Positions 9,630 to 19,073 are shown, counted from the first letter of the stretch. The stretch is 53,487 nucleotides of DNA from an uncultured Phycisphaerales bacterium (GCA_903929885.1 CAIYWI010000156.1:1-53487), one strand, 5' to 3'. Program-made: numbers and translations. Notes: generated by a model not told the origin, from the letters alone.

Positions 9630-10565
9630 TCAGGCCCCGTCGCGGAGGGCGAATCCGACCAGCATCTCGCACAGTCGCCCGTAGGAGATCCCCGCGTGGG
9701 CCGCCGCCTTGGGCACCAGCGACTGACCGGTGAAGCCCGGCATGGTGTTGGCCTCGAGCAGGTACCCCACCCCGTCGGTCCCCAGGATGAAGTCGACCCT
9801 CGCGAGATGGCGGCACCCCATGCCACGGAACAGGGCCTTGGCGTGCCCGCGGATGGTGGCGGAGGTCGTCGGATCGCCCGGCAACTCCGGTTGCGTGACG
9901 TACTGCGTGTCCTTGCGGAAGTACTTGGCCTGGTAGTCGTACACGCCCTCGGCCGGGCGGATCTCGACGATGTCCAAAGGCTCGCCGTCGAGCACGGCCA
10001 CCGTGAGTTCCCGCCCGCCCATGATGCCGCGCTCGACCATGTACACGCGCGACGGGTGGGCGGCGATGTCGGCCTTCACCGCCTCGCGGGCGGCCTCGAG
10101 TCGGGACTGGTCCTTGCAGACGTGCAGCCCGACGCTCGAGCCCTCGTGCACCGGCTTGAGCACCGCCGGGGCGCTGAAGGGAAGCCCCACGTCCGTCGGG
10201 TTCACGATCGCCGCCGCCGCCGTGGGGATGCCCAGCGTCGCCGCGGCGAGCTTGGTGCCCATCTTGTCCATCGCCAGCCGCGCCGCCGCGGCCTTGCACC
10301 CGACGAAGGGTCGCCCGTCGGCCTCGAGCAGTTCCTGCAGCGCGCCGCCCTCGCCCCACCCGCCATGAAGCACCGGAAAGACCACGCGCCCGGGCAGGGC
10401 CTTGAGGCCCGCCGCGTCGAGTCGGTCGATCACGTGGTAGTGCACCTCGTGGCCCGCGGCCTTGAGGGCCTCGGCCACGCCCTTGCTGCTCATGAGACTC
10501 ACCTCGCGCTCGGCATCGGGACCGCCGCCAAGGACGAGCATGGGAGGAAGCGTGGTGTCGGGCAT
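9630..10565 (-). CDS. ddl: D-alanine--D-alanine ligase
   Basis: 311 aa ATP-grasp ligase that joins two D-alanines for peptidoglycan. Start MPDTTLPPMLVLGGG. Motifs: 'GGPDAEREVSLMS' at the N-terminus, 'FPVLHGGWGEGGALQ', 'KPVHEGSSVGL' (ATP lysine and glycine loop), 'RELTVAVLDG', 'YDYQAKY', and the metal-binding 'ARVDFIL….EANTMPGFT'. Presence of ddl fits current knowledge that Planctomycetota make peptidoglycan. TACCGT ends 6 bases before the ATG, with a possible -35 TTGCAT 18 bases further up. The gene is divergent from crcB over 67 bases and precedes ffh by 62 bases, each with its own -10-like element. Confidence 0.96.
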   Translation of the reverse strand: MPDTTLPPMLVLGGGPDAEREVSLMSSKGVAEALKAAGHEVHYHVIDRLDAAGLKALPGRVVFPVLHGGWGEGGALQELLEADGRPFVGCKAAAARLAMDKMGTKLAAATLGIPTAAAAIVNPTDVGLPFSAPAVLKPVHEGSSVGLHVCKDQSRLEAAREAVKADIAAHPSRVYMVERGIMGGRELTVAVLDGEPLDIVEIRPAEGVYDYQAKYFRKDTQYVTQPELPGDPTTSATIRGHAKALFRGMGCRHLARVDFILGTDGVGYLLEANTMPGFTGQSLVPKAAAHAGISYGRLCEMLVGFALRDGA

Positions 10566-10571
10566 GACAGG

Positions 10572-10577
10572 ACGGTA
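10572..10577 (-). promoter_or_regulatory. -10-like TACCGT for ddl
   Basis: TACCGT ends 6 bases before the ddl ATG. A possible -35, TTGCAT, lies 18 bases upstream. Confidence 0.65.
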
Positions 10578-10619
10578 TCGGCGATGCGCCCGCGGATGCA
10601 ACACAGGACCCGACGCGGC

Positions 10620-10625
10620 TATCGT
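10620..10625 (+). promoter_or_regulatory. -10-like TATCGT for crcB
   Basis: TATCGT ends 7 bases before the crcB ATG, on the opposite strand from and 42 bases from the ddl element. Confidence 0.5.
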
Positions 10626-10632
10626 CCCTCGC

Positions 10633-11010
10633 ATGCTGATCAACGTGCTGCTGGTCTTCCTCGGGGGCGGCGCGGGTTCGCTGGTGCGCTACGGCGCGTC
10701 GCTCGCCATGCCCTCGCCAGGATTCCCCGTCGCGACGCTGGCCGTGAACGTCGCCGGATGCCTCGCCGCGGGCGTGGCCCTCGCCCGGCTGGTGCCCGTC
10801 CATCCCGCCGACCACCCCGCCCGCCTGCTGCTGGTGGCGGGCTTCCTCGGCGGCTTGACGACCTTCTCGGCCTTCGGACTCGAGACCATCTCGCTGCTTC
10901 GCGACGGACGAACGGGCCTGGCGATGCTCAACGTCGCGGCCAATGTCGGTGCAGGACTCGCGGCCACGTGGCTGGGATGGATGATGGCGAGGCCGCCCGT
11001 CGGGGCGTGA
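10633..11010 (+). CDS. crcB: Fluoride channel CrcB/Fluc
   Basis: 125 aa small membrane protein with four hydrophobic helices, the usual size for a Fluc dimeric fluoride exporter. Conserved features: 'GGGAGSLVRYG' near the N-terminus, 'LAVNVAGCLAAG' (the conserved Asn) and 'GFLGGLTTFSAFGLE' (the FSTF-type phenylalanine box). TATCGT ends 7 bases before the ATG, so transcription may begin at or near the start codon. No fluoride riboswitch can fit between this element and the start. Confidence 0.95.
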   Translation: MLINVLLVFLGGGAGSLVRYGASLAMPSPGFPVATLAVNVAGCLAAGVALARLVPVHPADHPARLLLVAGFLGGLTTFSAFGLETISLLRDGRTGLAMLNVAANVGAGLAATWLGWMMARPPVGA

Positions 11011-11060
11011 ACGCCCGATCCCGTTTCGCCCCCTCGGGACGCACCGGAGCACGCCGTCGT

Positions 11061-11109
11061 CCGCGGGTTTCCCTCGCCCGCGGCAACACGCCCTCCGCCC
11101 TTCGGGCGG
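11061..11109. terminator. Two hairpins between convergent crcB and gspF-like genes
   Basis: CCGCGGG…CCCGCGG (11061-11083) and CCGCCC-TTC-GGGCGG (11095-11109). No T-run on either side, but the tail-to-tail position suits a bidirectional stop. Confidence 0.4.
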
Positions 11110-11140
11110 GCATGCGCACGAGACGCAAGGACGATTCGCT

Positions 11141-12346
11141 TCAGCGCATCGCGCCGCTGGTGGCCTGCATCAGCGGCACCATGATCGACACGACCAGCGA
11201 GCCGATCATGAGGAACATGAAGACGATGAGCAAGGGCTCCATCGCCGCCAGCAATCGCTCGCTGCGGCGCTCGAGCTCCTCGGTCATGTCGCTCGCGAGC
11301 GTCTCGAACGCGCTGTCGAGATCGCCCGACCGCTCGGCCGCCATGAGCAGGCGTCGCGTGGGCAGCGGCAGCGCACTGACCGTGTCGATGAGCGTGCGGA
11401 GGTTGCCGCCCTCGATGAGCTTGGTGCGGAGCGAACCGAGCTGAGTCTTGAGCAGCGGATGGCTCAAGGCGTTGACGGCCACGCCCAAGGCGTCGCTGAG
11501 CGTCACGCCGCTGCGAACCATCGCGGCCATCACCGTGAAGAATCTCGCCGACTCCTGCGTGAGCACCACGTCGCGAAGCAGCGGCACGCGACGCGACGCC
11601 CTCGACACCGCCTCGAGCGCCACCTTTCGCAGCGCGACCACCACCGTGATCGCCACCATCGCGCCCACGCCCACGGCCAAGGCGTGATCGCGGAGGAAGA
11701 CCCCCACCGTCATCAGCCCCTGCGTGAACCAAGGCAGCGGATAGCCCATGTCCTCGAGCGACTTGCCGATCTTGGGCAGCACGAAGCAGATCATCAGCAG
11801 CGCGACCGCCAGACTGATCGTCAGGACGATCGCCGGATAGATCATCAGCGTGCCCGCCTTGCCCTGGATGCGGAGCTGACGGCGTGTCGTGCCCGCAAGC
11901 TGCTTGGCCGCCCCGCCCAGGTCGCCCGTCCGCTCGGCGGCGCGGTACACCGAGACGGTGACGGTGTCGAAGATGCCCACCGCCGACGCCGCGTCGGAAA
12001 ATGAACTCCCCGCCGCCACCATCTCTCGCATCCGCTCCACCCGCGGAGCCGCCGAGGCCGCCACCGACTTGGCCGTGGCCTCCAGCGCCTCCACCAAGGG
12101 CACGCCCCGGGTGAGCAGTTGCGCCAACTGGGTGTGAAGTTCCGACTGATCCTTGAGCGACACCGTGTCCGACGTGCTCGCCCAACTGGGCAACGTCCAC
12201 GTCCGCAGCGCCACCAGTCGCTCGCGACGGAGTTGCTCGCTCAGGTGCCTCGCGTCGCGGGCGCGGCGGATCCCCACCTTGCGACCGCCGTCAGGACGGG
12301 CGGCAAGGAACAGATACTGCGAGGATGCGCGGGCCACTTGGGTCAT
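11141..12346 (-). CDS. Type II secretion / type IV pilus inner-membrane protein, GspF/PilC family
   Basis: 401 aa. Two T2SSF domains (about 75-200 and 275-395) each start with the family pattern 'FHTQLAQLLTRGVPLVEALE'-like and 'FFTVMAAMVRSGVTLSDAL'. Membrane helices lie near 165-195 ('MIYPAIVLTISLAVALLMICFV'), about 215-240 and 370-395 ('PLLIVFMFLMIGSLVVSIMVP'). Members form the inner-membrane platform of type II secretion or type IV pili. No GspE, GspD or pseudopilin gene is nearby, so the rest of the machine must be encoded elsewhere. It is convergent with crcB. Confidence 0.9.
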   Translation of the reverse strand: MTQVARASSQYLFLAARPDGGRKVGIRRARDARHLSEQLRRERLVALRTWTLPSWASTSDTVSLKDQSELHTQLAQLLTRGVPLVEALEATAKSVAASAAPRVERMREMVAAGSSFSDAASAVGIFDTVTVSVYRAAERTGDLGGAAKQLAGTTRRQLRIQGKAGTLMIYPAIVLTISLAVALLMICFVLPKIGKSLEDMGYPLPWFTQGLMTVGVFLRDHALAVGVGAMVAITVVVALRKVALEAVSRASRRVPLLRDVVLTQESARFFTVMAAMVRSGVTLSDALGVAVNALSHPLLKTQLGSLRTKLIEGGNLRTLIDTVSALPLPTRRLLMAAERSGDLDSAFETLASDMTEELERRSERLLAAMEPLLIVFMFLMIGSLVVSIMVPLMQATSGAMR

Positions 12347-12450
12347 GCGGGCGAATCATGCCGCGGAACCGAACCTATCGGCCCAACGGTATTCACCCCT
12401 GCAGGCGGGGCGTTCGCCCAGTCCCCTCGACATGGGACGCTCCGCCCGAC

Positions 12451-13131
12451 TCAGCGGCGGCGACGCCCGAAGGCCAGCCCGGCGGCGGCCACGATCGTCA
12501 ACGCGCCCGGTCCGGGCACCACCGGGAAGTCGGTGGCTTCCATCTCGAACGAATACGAGCCAGTCTCGCCGATGCCCGTCCACTCCATCAGCGGATTGAA
12601 CCCGCCAGGGCCGTCGGGACCGGAGATCTCCGTCGGCGACGCCAGGTTGAAGATCGGCCCGCTGCGGCTGACGGGCGTGCGACCGCGACCGGTCACCGCC
12701 AGCACGTAGTCGCCGGGCACGCTCAGTTGCACGCCCGTGCCGTCGTTCGAGAAGGCGGTGAGCTTGGGAAGCGACGAGGTGGGGCTCTCGTCGTCGTTGC
12801 CCAGCAGGCCGTACCCCTCGCCGTTCACGGTGATGTTGAAGAGGTACAGCACCACGTTGAAGTTGGCCGAGACCGGACGAATCGAGAAGTTGCCCGGATT
12901 CATCACGCGGATGTAGTACAGATCCTCGTAGTCGGGCTGGTTGAAGCCCTCGGCGAGCGTGCCCGCCACCGATTCGAGCGAAACGGCGCCCACGGGACGC
13001 TGCGGCTTCTGCGCCGTCAGGATGGTCGAACCTGCGTCACCCTGCTCCAGCCAGTCGGGTCCGGCCACCGCCGTGCCGGCGAGCGCGATGACGAAAAATG
13101 CCGCGATGCAACCACGTGTCTTGCCGCTCAT
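12451..13131 (-). CDS. Exported protein with PEP-CTERM-like sorting signal
   Basis: 226 aa. Signal peptide 'CIAAFFVIALAGTAVAGPDW' at the N-terminus. The body is beta-rich ('NFSIRPVSANFNVVLYLFNITVNG', 'PGDYVLAVTGRGR'), resembling bacterial pre-peptidase C-like modules. The C-terminus has 'VPGPG', a short hydrophobic helix and 'RRRR', the layout of PEP-CTERM sorting signals processed by exosortase; the second motif residue is Gly instead of Glu, as in planctomycete variants. A strong Shine-Dalgarno (AGGAGA) lies 6 bases before the ATG. The function of the body is unknown. Confidence 0.78.
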   Translation of the reverse strand: MSGKTRGCIAAFFVIALAGTAVAGPDWLEQGDAGSTILTAQKPQRPVGAVSLESVAGTLAEGFNQPDYEDLYYIRVMNPGNFSIRPVSANFNVVLYLFNITVNGEGYGLLGNDDESPTSSLPKLTAFSNDGTGVQLSVPGDYVLAVTGRGRTPVSRSGPIFNLASPTEISGPDGPGGFNPLMEWTGIGETGSYSFEMEATDFPVVPGPGALTIVAAAGLAFGRRRR

Positions 13132-13342
13132 GTCTTGTCTCCTCTTCTACGCTCTCGCGATTCCTGCGACGAACGTCGTCGGAGCGCGGCCGTCCGCCCT
13201 CCTGAAGTGCTCAATCTAACGCGAAAAGGCGGTCGACGGCGCGCAGCGTTGCAAGATCCGCCCAAGATTTTCGCGAATGTTGCGATAGTCGGACCTTGCC
13301 CCCTCCTGCGCCCGCCCGCCGGTTCCCATAAAAGAGCCCCTC

Positions 13343-15013
13343 ATGGCCACCAGCCGTCCGAACCCATCCACCCTCGTCGGAGCCGTCCCCAAGCCGCTCA
13401 CGCTGGTGCCGCTCAACGACCCCGGCCTGCGGCCGACCGAACTTCCCCACACGCGACCCGTCCTGCTCGGTCGCCAAAGCCAGTGCGATCTGCAGCTCGC
13501 CGACCAAACCGTCTCGAGGGCGCATGCCGTCATCGAACAACGCGGCGGCTCGTGGTACGTCACCGACAAGGCCAGTCGCCTGGGCACGCTGCTCAACGGC
13601 ATTCGGCTCGACGCCGACGCGCCCACGCCGCTGCGCGACGGCGACGTGATCACCATCGCGAGATGGAGCTTCCGCGCACGCATCGGCGGGGCCCCCTCCA
13701 GCGACGCGACGCACTCGACCTTGCCCGGCTCCAGTCGCCTCGTCGACGATCAGCGCGGACGCGTCGAGACCTTCAAGTCCGATGCGCTGCTGGCCAAGGC
13801 GGAACAGCGACTGCAACTGGTGATGGATCTCGCCGCCGACCTTCACGCGGCCAAGGACGAATCCGCCCTCGCCGCCTCGCTCGTGGCGGCGACCGCACGC
13901 GGCACCTCGCACGGCCGCTGCGCCGTCCTCAAGCTCACGCCCGGCACCGACGACGTGCTCGTCGTCGCCGCCCGCGTGCACGGACAGGACGCCCCCGCAG
14001 GATTCCCCTTCAGCCGCTCACTGGTTCGCGCCGCCTCCGGCGGCGAGATCGCGCGACTCGCCGGCGACACGCCCCTCCAGCACGCCATGAGCATCGTGAG
14101 CCACGGCATTCGCTCGGCGATGTGCGCGCCCGTCATGGTCGGCAACGACGTGCTCGCCTATCTCTATCTCGACGACGACGGACGCGACGCCCGATCCGGC
14201 CCCGAGGTCGATGCGTTCGTCGCCGCCATCACCCGCATCGCCTCGCTCGCGCTGGCCGAAATCGCCCGCCGCCAACTCAAGGCCCGCCACGCCGAACTCG
14301 CCGCCGATCTCACCGCGGCCCGCACCGCGCAGGTTCGCCTGATGCCCGCGCCCAAGGGCCGCGTCGGTCCCATCGTCTACGCCGCCCGCAACCAGCCGGG
14401 CCGCCTCGTCGCCGGCGACCTGCTCGACGTGATCGACCTGGGCCAAGGACGCGTCGCCGCCTGCCTGGGAGACGTCTCGGGCAAGGGCGTCGGAGCGGCC
14501 ATGCTCATGTCGGCCGCGCAGACGCAACTCCGTGCCACCCTGCGGCACGATCCCGATCCCGCCCGCGCCGTCGAGACGCTCAACCGCGAAGTCGTCTCCC
14601 GCCTGCTCACCGACGGCTTCATCTCCCTCTGGACCGGCATCATCGACGCCCACGCCGGCACCCTGACCTACGTCGACGCCGGACACAGCTACTGGACCCT
14701 TCGCCGAGCGGGCGACCGACATGCCGCCGGACCCGTCGCCGAGTTCCTGCCGCTGGGCGTCGATGCCAACGAGGCCTACCGAGCCACCGTCATCGAGTTC
14801 CGGGCGGGCGACCGACTCACCGTCTTCAGCGACGGCGTCGCCGAACAGCCCGGTGCCGATGGAGCCGCCTTCCGCACCCAGGGCGCCATCGACGCCATGG
14901 GCGAGGCCGCCGACGAAGCCGCCGATGTCGACGCCATCTTCGCCGCCATGCACGCCCACGCCCAGACCGACGCCTTCGCCGACGATGTCACCGTGCTCTC
15001 CATCCGCCTCTAG
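13343..15013 (+). CDS. FHA-GAF-PP2C (SpoIIE/RsbU-type) serine phosphatase
   Basis: 556 aa cytoplasmic signalling protein. FHA domain at about 20-115 ('LLGRQSQCDLQLADQTVSRAHAVI', 'NGIRL…LRDGDVITI') should bind phosphothreonine peptides. GAF-like domain at about 150-310 ('MCAPVMVGNDVLAYLYLDDDGRDA'). PP2C/SpoIIE domain at about 335-556: 'VAGDLLDVIDLGQGRVAACLGDVSGKGVGAAMLMS', 'YVDAGHSYW', 'LTVFSDGVAE' and 'FADDVTVLSI'. The metal-binding aspartates are present although the first motif reads AGDLLD instead of GGDYYD. Such proteins usually dephosphorylate anti-sigma-factor antagonists; no partner gene is adjacent. Confidence 0.9.
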   Translation: MATSRPNPSTLVGAVPKPLTLVPLNDPGLRPTELPHTRPVLLGRQSQCDLQLADQTVSRAHAVIEQRGGSWYVTDKASRLGTLLNGIRLDADAPTPLRDGDVITIARWSFRARIGGAPSSDATHSTLPGSSRLVDDQRGRVETFKSDALLAKAEQRLQLVMDLAADLHAAKDESALAASLVAATARGTSHGRCAVLKLTPGTDDVLVVAARVHGQDAPAGFPFSRSLVRAASGGEIARLAGDTPLQHAMSIVSHGIRSAMCAPVMVGNDVLAYLYLDDDGRDARSGPEVDAFVAAITRIASLALAEIARRQLKARHAELAADLTAARTAQVRLMPAPKGRVGPIVYAARNQPGRLVAGDLLDVIDLGQGRVAACLGDVSGKGVGAAMLMSAAQTQLRATLRHDPDPARAVETLNREVVSRLLTDGFISLWTGIIDAHAGTLTYVDAGHSYWTLRRAGDRHAAGPVAEFLPLGVDANEAYRATVIEFRAGDRLTVFSDGVAEQPGADGAAFRTQGAIDAMGEAADEAADVDAIFAAMHAHAQTDAFADDVTVLSIRL

Positions 15014-15442
15014 ACCGTTCCTGGACCCGAATGAACATCGAACAACGTCGCCGGTGCGGCGGATGACACGCCCCTCACGCAACCCCGGGCCCCCCGCCAT
15101 CGAATGAAGGTGGGTCCCCGCTCGACGCGACACCGGCCGCCGGAGATGGCGGCGTCGCGTCGGATGCTCGCGATTCGCGGCACACTCCGCACCGAAGGCG
15201 GAACGCGACCCTCGCGGACGGGATGATCGCGTGGCGGCGTCACCTCCCCCGGACCCTCCGCCGATATCTCCGCGAAGTCCTGCATCAGCACGGGTTTCCG
15301 GACGTTGAGCAGGCACCCGAAGTTCGGCCACGACCCAATGATCCCCCGAGGCGACCATTCCCGCCTTGGTCCACCCCGAAGGCCTCCAACCCACGACGCC
15401 GCCTCCGAAGACGCGGCGACACGCAACGGAGCGACACAGCAC
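15014..15442 (+). other. 429-base intergenic region upstream of the metalloprotease gene
   Basis: No convincing gene. A strong stem-loop lies at 15125-15160: outer arms ACGCGAC/GTCGCGT and inner arms GCCGCC/GGCGGC. It could end the phosphatase transcript, but no T-run follows. The rest may be promoter and leader for the metalloprotease; no clear -10 element was picked out. Confidence 0.4.
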
Positions 15443-17584
15443 ATGAACGCCACCATTCTCACCCACGGCTCGCTGAGGAACTGGTGCACGCTCGCGGCAA
15501 CCACCATCTTGGTGCAGGCGGCCGCCGCCAGCCTGCCGCCGAACCCGAACGTGCGTCTGGTCTACCCGTTCCCCGAGCACGACTACTGCTTCCAGGATGG
15601 TCGCTCCATTCACGACATTCTCGCCAATCGCCTGCCCCGCGAACTCGCCAACGCGGGCGACCCCGAGGATCTGGGCGCGGGCCTGGCCTGCTTCGACTCC
15701 ACCAACCCGCCGTCGGACGAGGTGATGGAGCAGGTTCGACGCTACATCGAAGGCGGCTATGCCTCGCGCTATCAGGTCGGCGCTCGATGGGCACGCGGCA
15801 CCAACGGCGACCCGATCAACCTGACGTGGAGCTTCGTGCCCGACGGCACCACCGTCGGCGACGGCGGCGCGCCCGGCGGCGCCGGCCCCAGCACGCTCTT
15901 TTCCACCCTCGACTCGCGATTCGCCTCGCAGGGCGGCCGGGCCACGTGGATCCTCCAGTTCCAGCGCTCGTTCGACCGGTGGCAGGCCCTCTCGGGCGTC
16001 AACTACACCCGCGTCCGCAACGCCGCGGGCAACGAGTGGGATGATGGCGCCGCATGGGGCAACGTCGGAGGCACCAACCGAGGCGATGTTCGCATCGGCA
16101 TGAAGAACATCGACGGCACCAACGGCATCCTCGCGTACAACTCCTTCCCCGACAACGGCGACATGGTCATCGATTCGTCGGAGAACTGGGCCGTCGGCGG
16201 CACCAGCTACCTCTTCTTCCGCAACGTCATCCTTCACGAGCACGGGCACGGCCTGGGCTTCTCGCACGTCTGCCCGCAGGGCGCGGCGAGCGCCGGCGCC
16301 GCCAAGCTCATGGCCCCGTTCGCCGACACGAGCTTCGACGGCCCGCAGCAGGACGACATCCGCGCCGTCCAACTCAACTACGGCGATCCGCTCGAACCCA
16401 ACGACACCTCGACCACCGCCGCATCGCTGGGCGCGCTGGCCGCCGGCGGCACCATCGCACAAGGCACGGTGCCCAGCCCGACGCCCGCCTCCGCCGGGCT
16501 CCTGAGTCTTGAACGCGCCGGCGAGAGCGACTGGTACTCCTTCACCATCGACGCGCCGCGACTGGTGAACTTCACGCTCACGCCCGTGGGCAGCACCTAC
16601 ACCCAAAACGCCCAGAACTCCGGCTGCACGTCGACCGGCGTCTCCAGCAACGCGCTGGCCTCGGCCGATCTCGCCTTCGACTTCCGCAACTCGCTCAACA
16701 CCATCACGTACCGATCGGTCAACGCGACCGCCGCAGGCGCCGTCGAATCCACCACCGGCCTGCTGCTGAGCCCCGCGGGCACCTTCCTCGTTCGCGTCTT
16801 CCAGAGCGGCACGCAGTCGGAAGTGCAGTCGTACCGCCTCTCGCTGGCGGCCCAAAACGTCAACATGGCCCCCACCGCCTCCGACGGCACCTTCACCAAC
16901 TTCGTTCGCGTCACGTGGCCCAACGTCATCGCCGACGCCGAGGGCTACCAGATCGGCCGCTCGCTCACCAACGCCACCAGCGGCGTCAGCGTCATCGGCA
17001 CCGTCGACGGCGCGACCCGCACGTTCGACGACACCACGGCCGTCCCCGGCACCACGTACTTCTACTTCATCAAGGCCCGCCAGCCCGGCAACGTCAACTA
17101 CCGCTACATGACGACCGCCGGCGACGCGGGCTCCCGCCCGATCGTCAACCAGCCCCCCGTCGCCAACGCCGGCCCCGACCAGACCGTCACCGACGAGGAC
17201 CGCACGGGCTCCGAGACCGTCACGCTCAACGGATCGGCCAGCACCGACGACAACGGCATCACCTCCTACGTCTGGAAGGAAGGGGCCACCACGATCGCCA
17301 CCGGCGCGACCGCCAATGTCTCGCTCGACGTGGGCGTGCACACCATCACCCTCACCGTCTCCGATGCCGCCAGTCTCACGTCGACCGACTCGGTCGTCGT
17401 CACCGTCCAGCCCGGATGCTTCGCCGATTACAACTTCGACGGCGGCGTCGACGGCGGCGACCTCACCGACTACTTCACCGACTGGGAGGCCGGCAGCGAT
17501 GCGGCCGATGCCAACGCCGATGGCGGCATCGACGGCGCTGACATCGAGACGTTCTTCGCGGTCTGGTCGGCAGGCGGCTGCTGA
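15443..17584 (+). CDS. Secreted matrixin-like zinc metalloprotease with GC-type dockerin
   Basis: 713 aa from MNATILTHGS; GGAG lies 11 bases upstream and the earlier in-frame ATG adds a non-signal-like stretch. A signal peptide (…AAASLPP) leads to a protease domain of about 250 residues with HEHGHGLGFSH, matching the metzincin zinc site HExxHxxGxxH, followed by 'AAKLMAPF', the Met-turn position (LM). Next come 'DPLEPNDTSTTAASLG' (pre-peptidase-like module), a fibronectin-III-like segment ('RVTWPNVIADAEGYQIGRS'), a PKD/cadherin-like segment ('PVANAGPDQTV…GSASTDDNGITSYVWKEG') and a duplicated dockerin ending GGC. It probably degrades protein outside the cytoplasm. There is no inhibitor or exporter gene next to it. 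Confidence 0.9.
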   Translation: MNATILTHGSLRNWCTLAATTILVQAAAASLPPNPNVRLVYPFPEHDYCFQDGRSIHDILANRLPRELANAGDPEDLGAGLACFDSTNPPSDEVMEQVRRYIEGGYASRYQVGARWARGTNGDPINLTWSFVPDGTTVGDGGAPGGAGPSTLFSTLDSRFASQGGRATWILQFQRSFDRWQALSGVNYTRVRNAAGNEWDDGAAWGNVGGTNRGDVRIGMKNIDGTNGILAYNSFPDNGDMVIDSSENWAVGGTSYLFFRNVILHEHGHGLGFSHVCPQGAASAGAAKLMAPFADTSFDGPQQDDIRAVQLNYGDPLEPNDTSTTAASLGALAAGGTIAQGTVPSPTPASAGLLSLERAGESDWYSFTIDAPRLVNFTLTPVGSTYTQNAQNSGCTSTGVSSNALASADLAFDFRNSLNTITYRSVNATAAGAVESTTGLLLSPAGTFLVRVFQSGTQSEVQSYRLSLAAQNVNMAPTASDGTFTNFVRVTWPNVIADAEGYQIGRSLTNATSGVSVIGTVDGATRTFDDTTAVPGTTYFYFIKARQPGNVNYRYMTTAGDAGSRPIVNQPPVANAGPDQTVTDEDRTGSETVTLNGSASTDDNGITSYVWKEGATTIATGATANVSLDVGVHTITLTVSDAASLTSTDSVVVTVQPGCFADYNFDGGVDGGDLTDYFTDWEAGSDAADANADGGIDGADIETFFAVWSAGGC

Positions 17585-17623
17585 GCCCGCTCGCCGTGGC
17601 GACGCGTCGGTCGCACACGGACG

Positions 17624-19018
17624 TCACTCGCGACGGCCGAGCCGACGCGAGATGAGGAAGGCCATCTCCAGGGACTGGCGATAGTTGAGGCGCGGATCGC
17701 ACGGGCTTGCGTAGTGTCGGCGCAGATCCTCTTCGCGCACGCCCGCCGCGCCGCCGACGCATTCGGCGACATCCTCGCCCGTCAGTTCGAAGTGCACGCC
17801 GCCCAAGGGCACGCCCGCACGCTCGAAGATGCCGCAGGTGGCCTCGAGCTCCTCGAGAATCGCGCCGAACGAACGCGTCTTGAGGCCGTCGGCCAGCACG
17901 GTCCCGTTGCCGTGCATCGGGTCGCAGATCCACACGACCGAGGCCTTGCGCCGTGCCATGGCCTCGACCAGCGGCGGCAGCGAATCGCGAACGCGCGATG
18001 CGCCCATCCGCGAGATGAACACCAGTCGCCCGCGCTCGTTGCGAGGATTGAGCGCGGTCCAGAGCCCCTCGACGTCGCCGACCGTGGCCGAAGGCCCGAT
18101 CTTGACGCCCACGGGGTTGCGCACGCCCCGGAAGTGCTCGACGTGCGCCCCGTCGACGGCGCGGGTGCGGTCGCCGATCCACGGCAGGTGCGTCGACAGG
18201 TCGTACCAGCCGCTGCGCCGGGGCACCGTCCTGGTCTGCGCCGCCTCGTAGTGAAGATTCAGCCCTTCGTGACTCGTGAAGAACTCGACGCGCGTGAGTT
18301 GATCGACGGCCCGTTCGCCCAGGGCCTCCATGAAGCGGAGGCCGTCGACCATCTCTCTCGCGGTGCGCTCGTAGTCGGCGCGCACGTCGCCGGGCAGTCC
18401 GCCGTGGCGGAGGAAGTCGAGGTTCCAGTACTCGGGGTGATGAAAGTCGGCAAAACCGCCCTCGACGAGCGAGCGGATGAAGTTGAGCGTCATCGCCGCG
18501 TGCTCGTGGCCCTTGATCATGAGCGCGGGGTCGAGACGCCTGGCCTCGGGCGTGAACGCCGCACGATTGATCAGGTCGCCGAAGTAGCTCGGGAGCGTGA
18601 CGGGCACGCCGCCGGGCCCGCTGCGGGTCTCGACCATGCTGCTGCGGGGCTTGGCGTATTGGCCTGCGAACCGGCCGATGCGAGTCACGGGCTTCTTGAG
18701 CCCGTGCACGATCACCAGCGACATCTGCAACAGGATCTTGAGCTTGTTGGCGATGAGTTCGGGGCGGCAGTCGTCGAACGTCTCGGCGCAATCGCCGCCC
18801 TGCAGGATGAACCTCCCGCCCGACTCGGCCTGCGCCAGCTCCTCGCGCAACCGCTCGATCTCCCAGCTGGTCACCAGCGGCGGGAGGAGCGAGAGGGATC
18901 GCACGGCCTCGTCGAGCGCATCGGCATCCGAGTAGGCGATCGGCTGGGCGCAGGGACGGCCCTTCCACGACTCGGGAGACCACCCGGCGGGCGCGACGGA
19001 TTGTGACGGATCGGGCAC
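17624..19018 (-). CDS. Class II 3-deoxy-7-phosphoheptulonate (DAHP) synthase
   Basis: 464 aa, normal for class II enzymes. Condenses phosphoenolpyruvate with erythrose 4-phosphate, the first step of the shikimate pathway. Recognisable motifs: 'FILQGGDCAETFDDCRPE', 'VTRIGRFAGQYAKPRS', 'MIKGHEHAAMTLNFIRSL', 'EGLNLHYEAAQTR', 'GVKIGPSA', 'ERGRLVFISRMGA', 'VVWICDPMHGN' and 'GGVHFELTGEDVAECVGG'. The start is GTG at 19018, with TACAGT ending 6 bases before it. The longer open frame to 19120 would read through the porin terminator at 19074-19110, so it is rejected. No other aromatic-biosynthesis gene is adjacent. Confidence 0.95.
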   Translation of the reverse strand: MPDPSQSVAPAGWSPESWKGRPCAQPIAYSDADALDEAVRSLSLLPPLVTSWEIERLREELAQAESGGRFILQGGDCAETFDDCRPELIANKLKILLQMSLVIVHGLKKPVTRIGRFAGQYAKPRSSMVETRSGPGGVPVTLPSYFGDLINRAAFTPEARRLDPALMIKGHEHAAMTLNFIRSLVEGGFADFHHPEYWNLDFLRHGGLPGDVRADYERTAREMVDGLRFMEALGERAVDQLTRVEFFTSHEGLNLHYEAAQTRTVPRRSGWYDLSTHLPWIGDRTRAVDGAHVEHFRGVRNPVGVKIGPSATVGDVEGLWTALNPRNERGRLVFISRMGASRVRDSLPPLVEAMARRKASVVWICDPMHGNGTVLADGLKTRSFGAILEELEATCGIFERAGVPLGGVHFELTGEDVAECVGGAAGVREEDLRRHYASPCDPRLNYRQSLEMAFLISRRLGRRE

Positions 19019-19024
19019 GCGGGC

Positions 19025-19030
19025 ACTGTA
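19025..19030 (-). promoter_or_regulatory. -10-like TACAGT for DAHP synthase
   Basis: TACAGT ends 6 bases before the GTG start and lies just past the porin terminator; it decides the GTG start. Confidence 0.6.
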
Positions 19031-19073
19031 GCGACGGCCCGCGGCCGCTTGCGTCAGGGTCGGAGATGCCCCG

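Noticed and set aside
9568-11052. Upstream extension of the ffh frame across ddl and crcB
   Set aside because: Lies in the wrong frame over ddl and ends at the ffh start fixed by homology; an artefact of few stops in GC-rich DNA.
12325-15066. Plus-strand open frame of 913 codons overlapping the PEP-CTERM-like and phosphatase genes
   Set aside because: Arg/His-rich shadow; the phosphatase in another frame has three clear domains.
15010-15507. 165-codon minus-strand frame in the gap before the metalloprotease gene
   Set aside because: Overlaps the signal peptide of the metalloprotease, has no motif and no ribosome-binding site.
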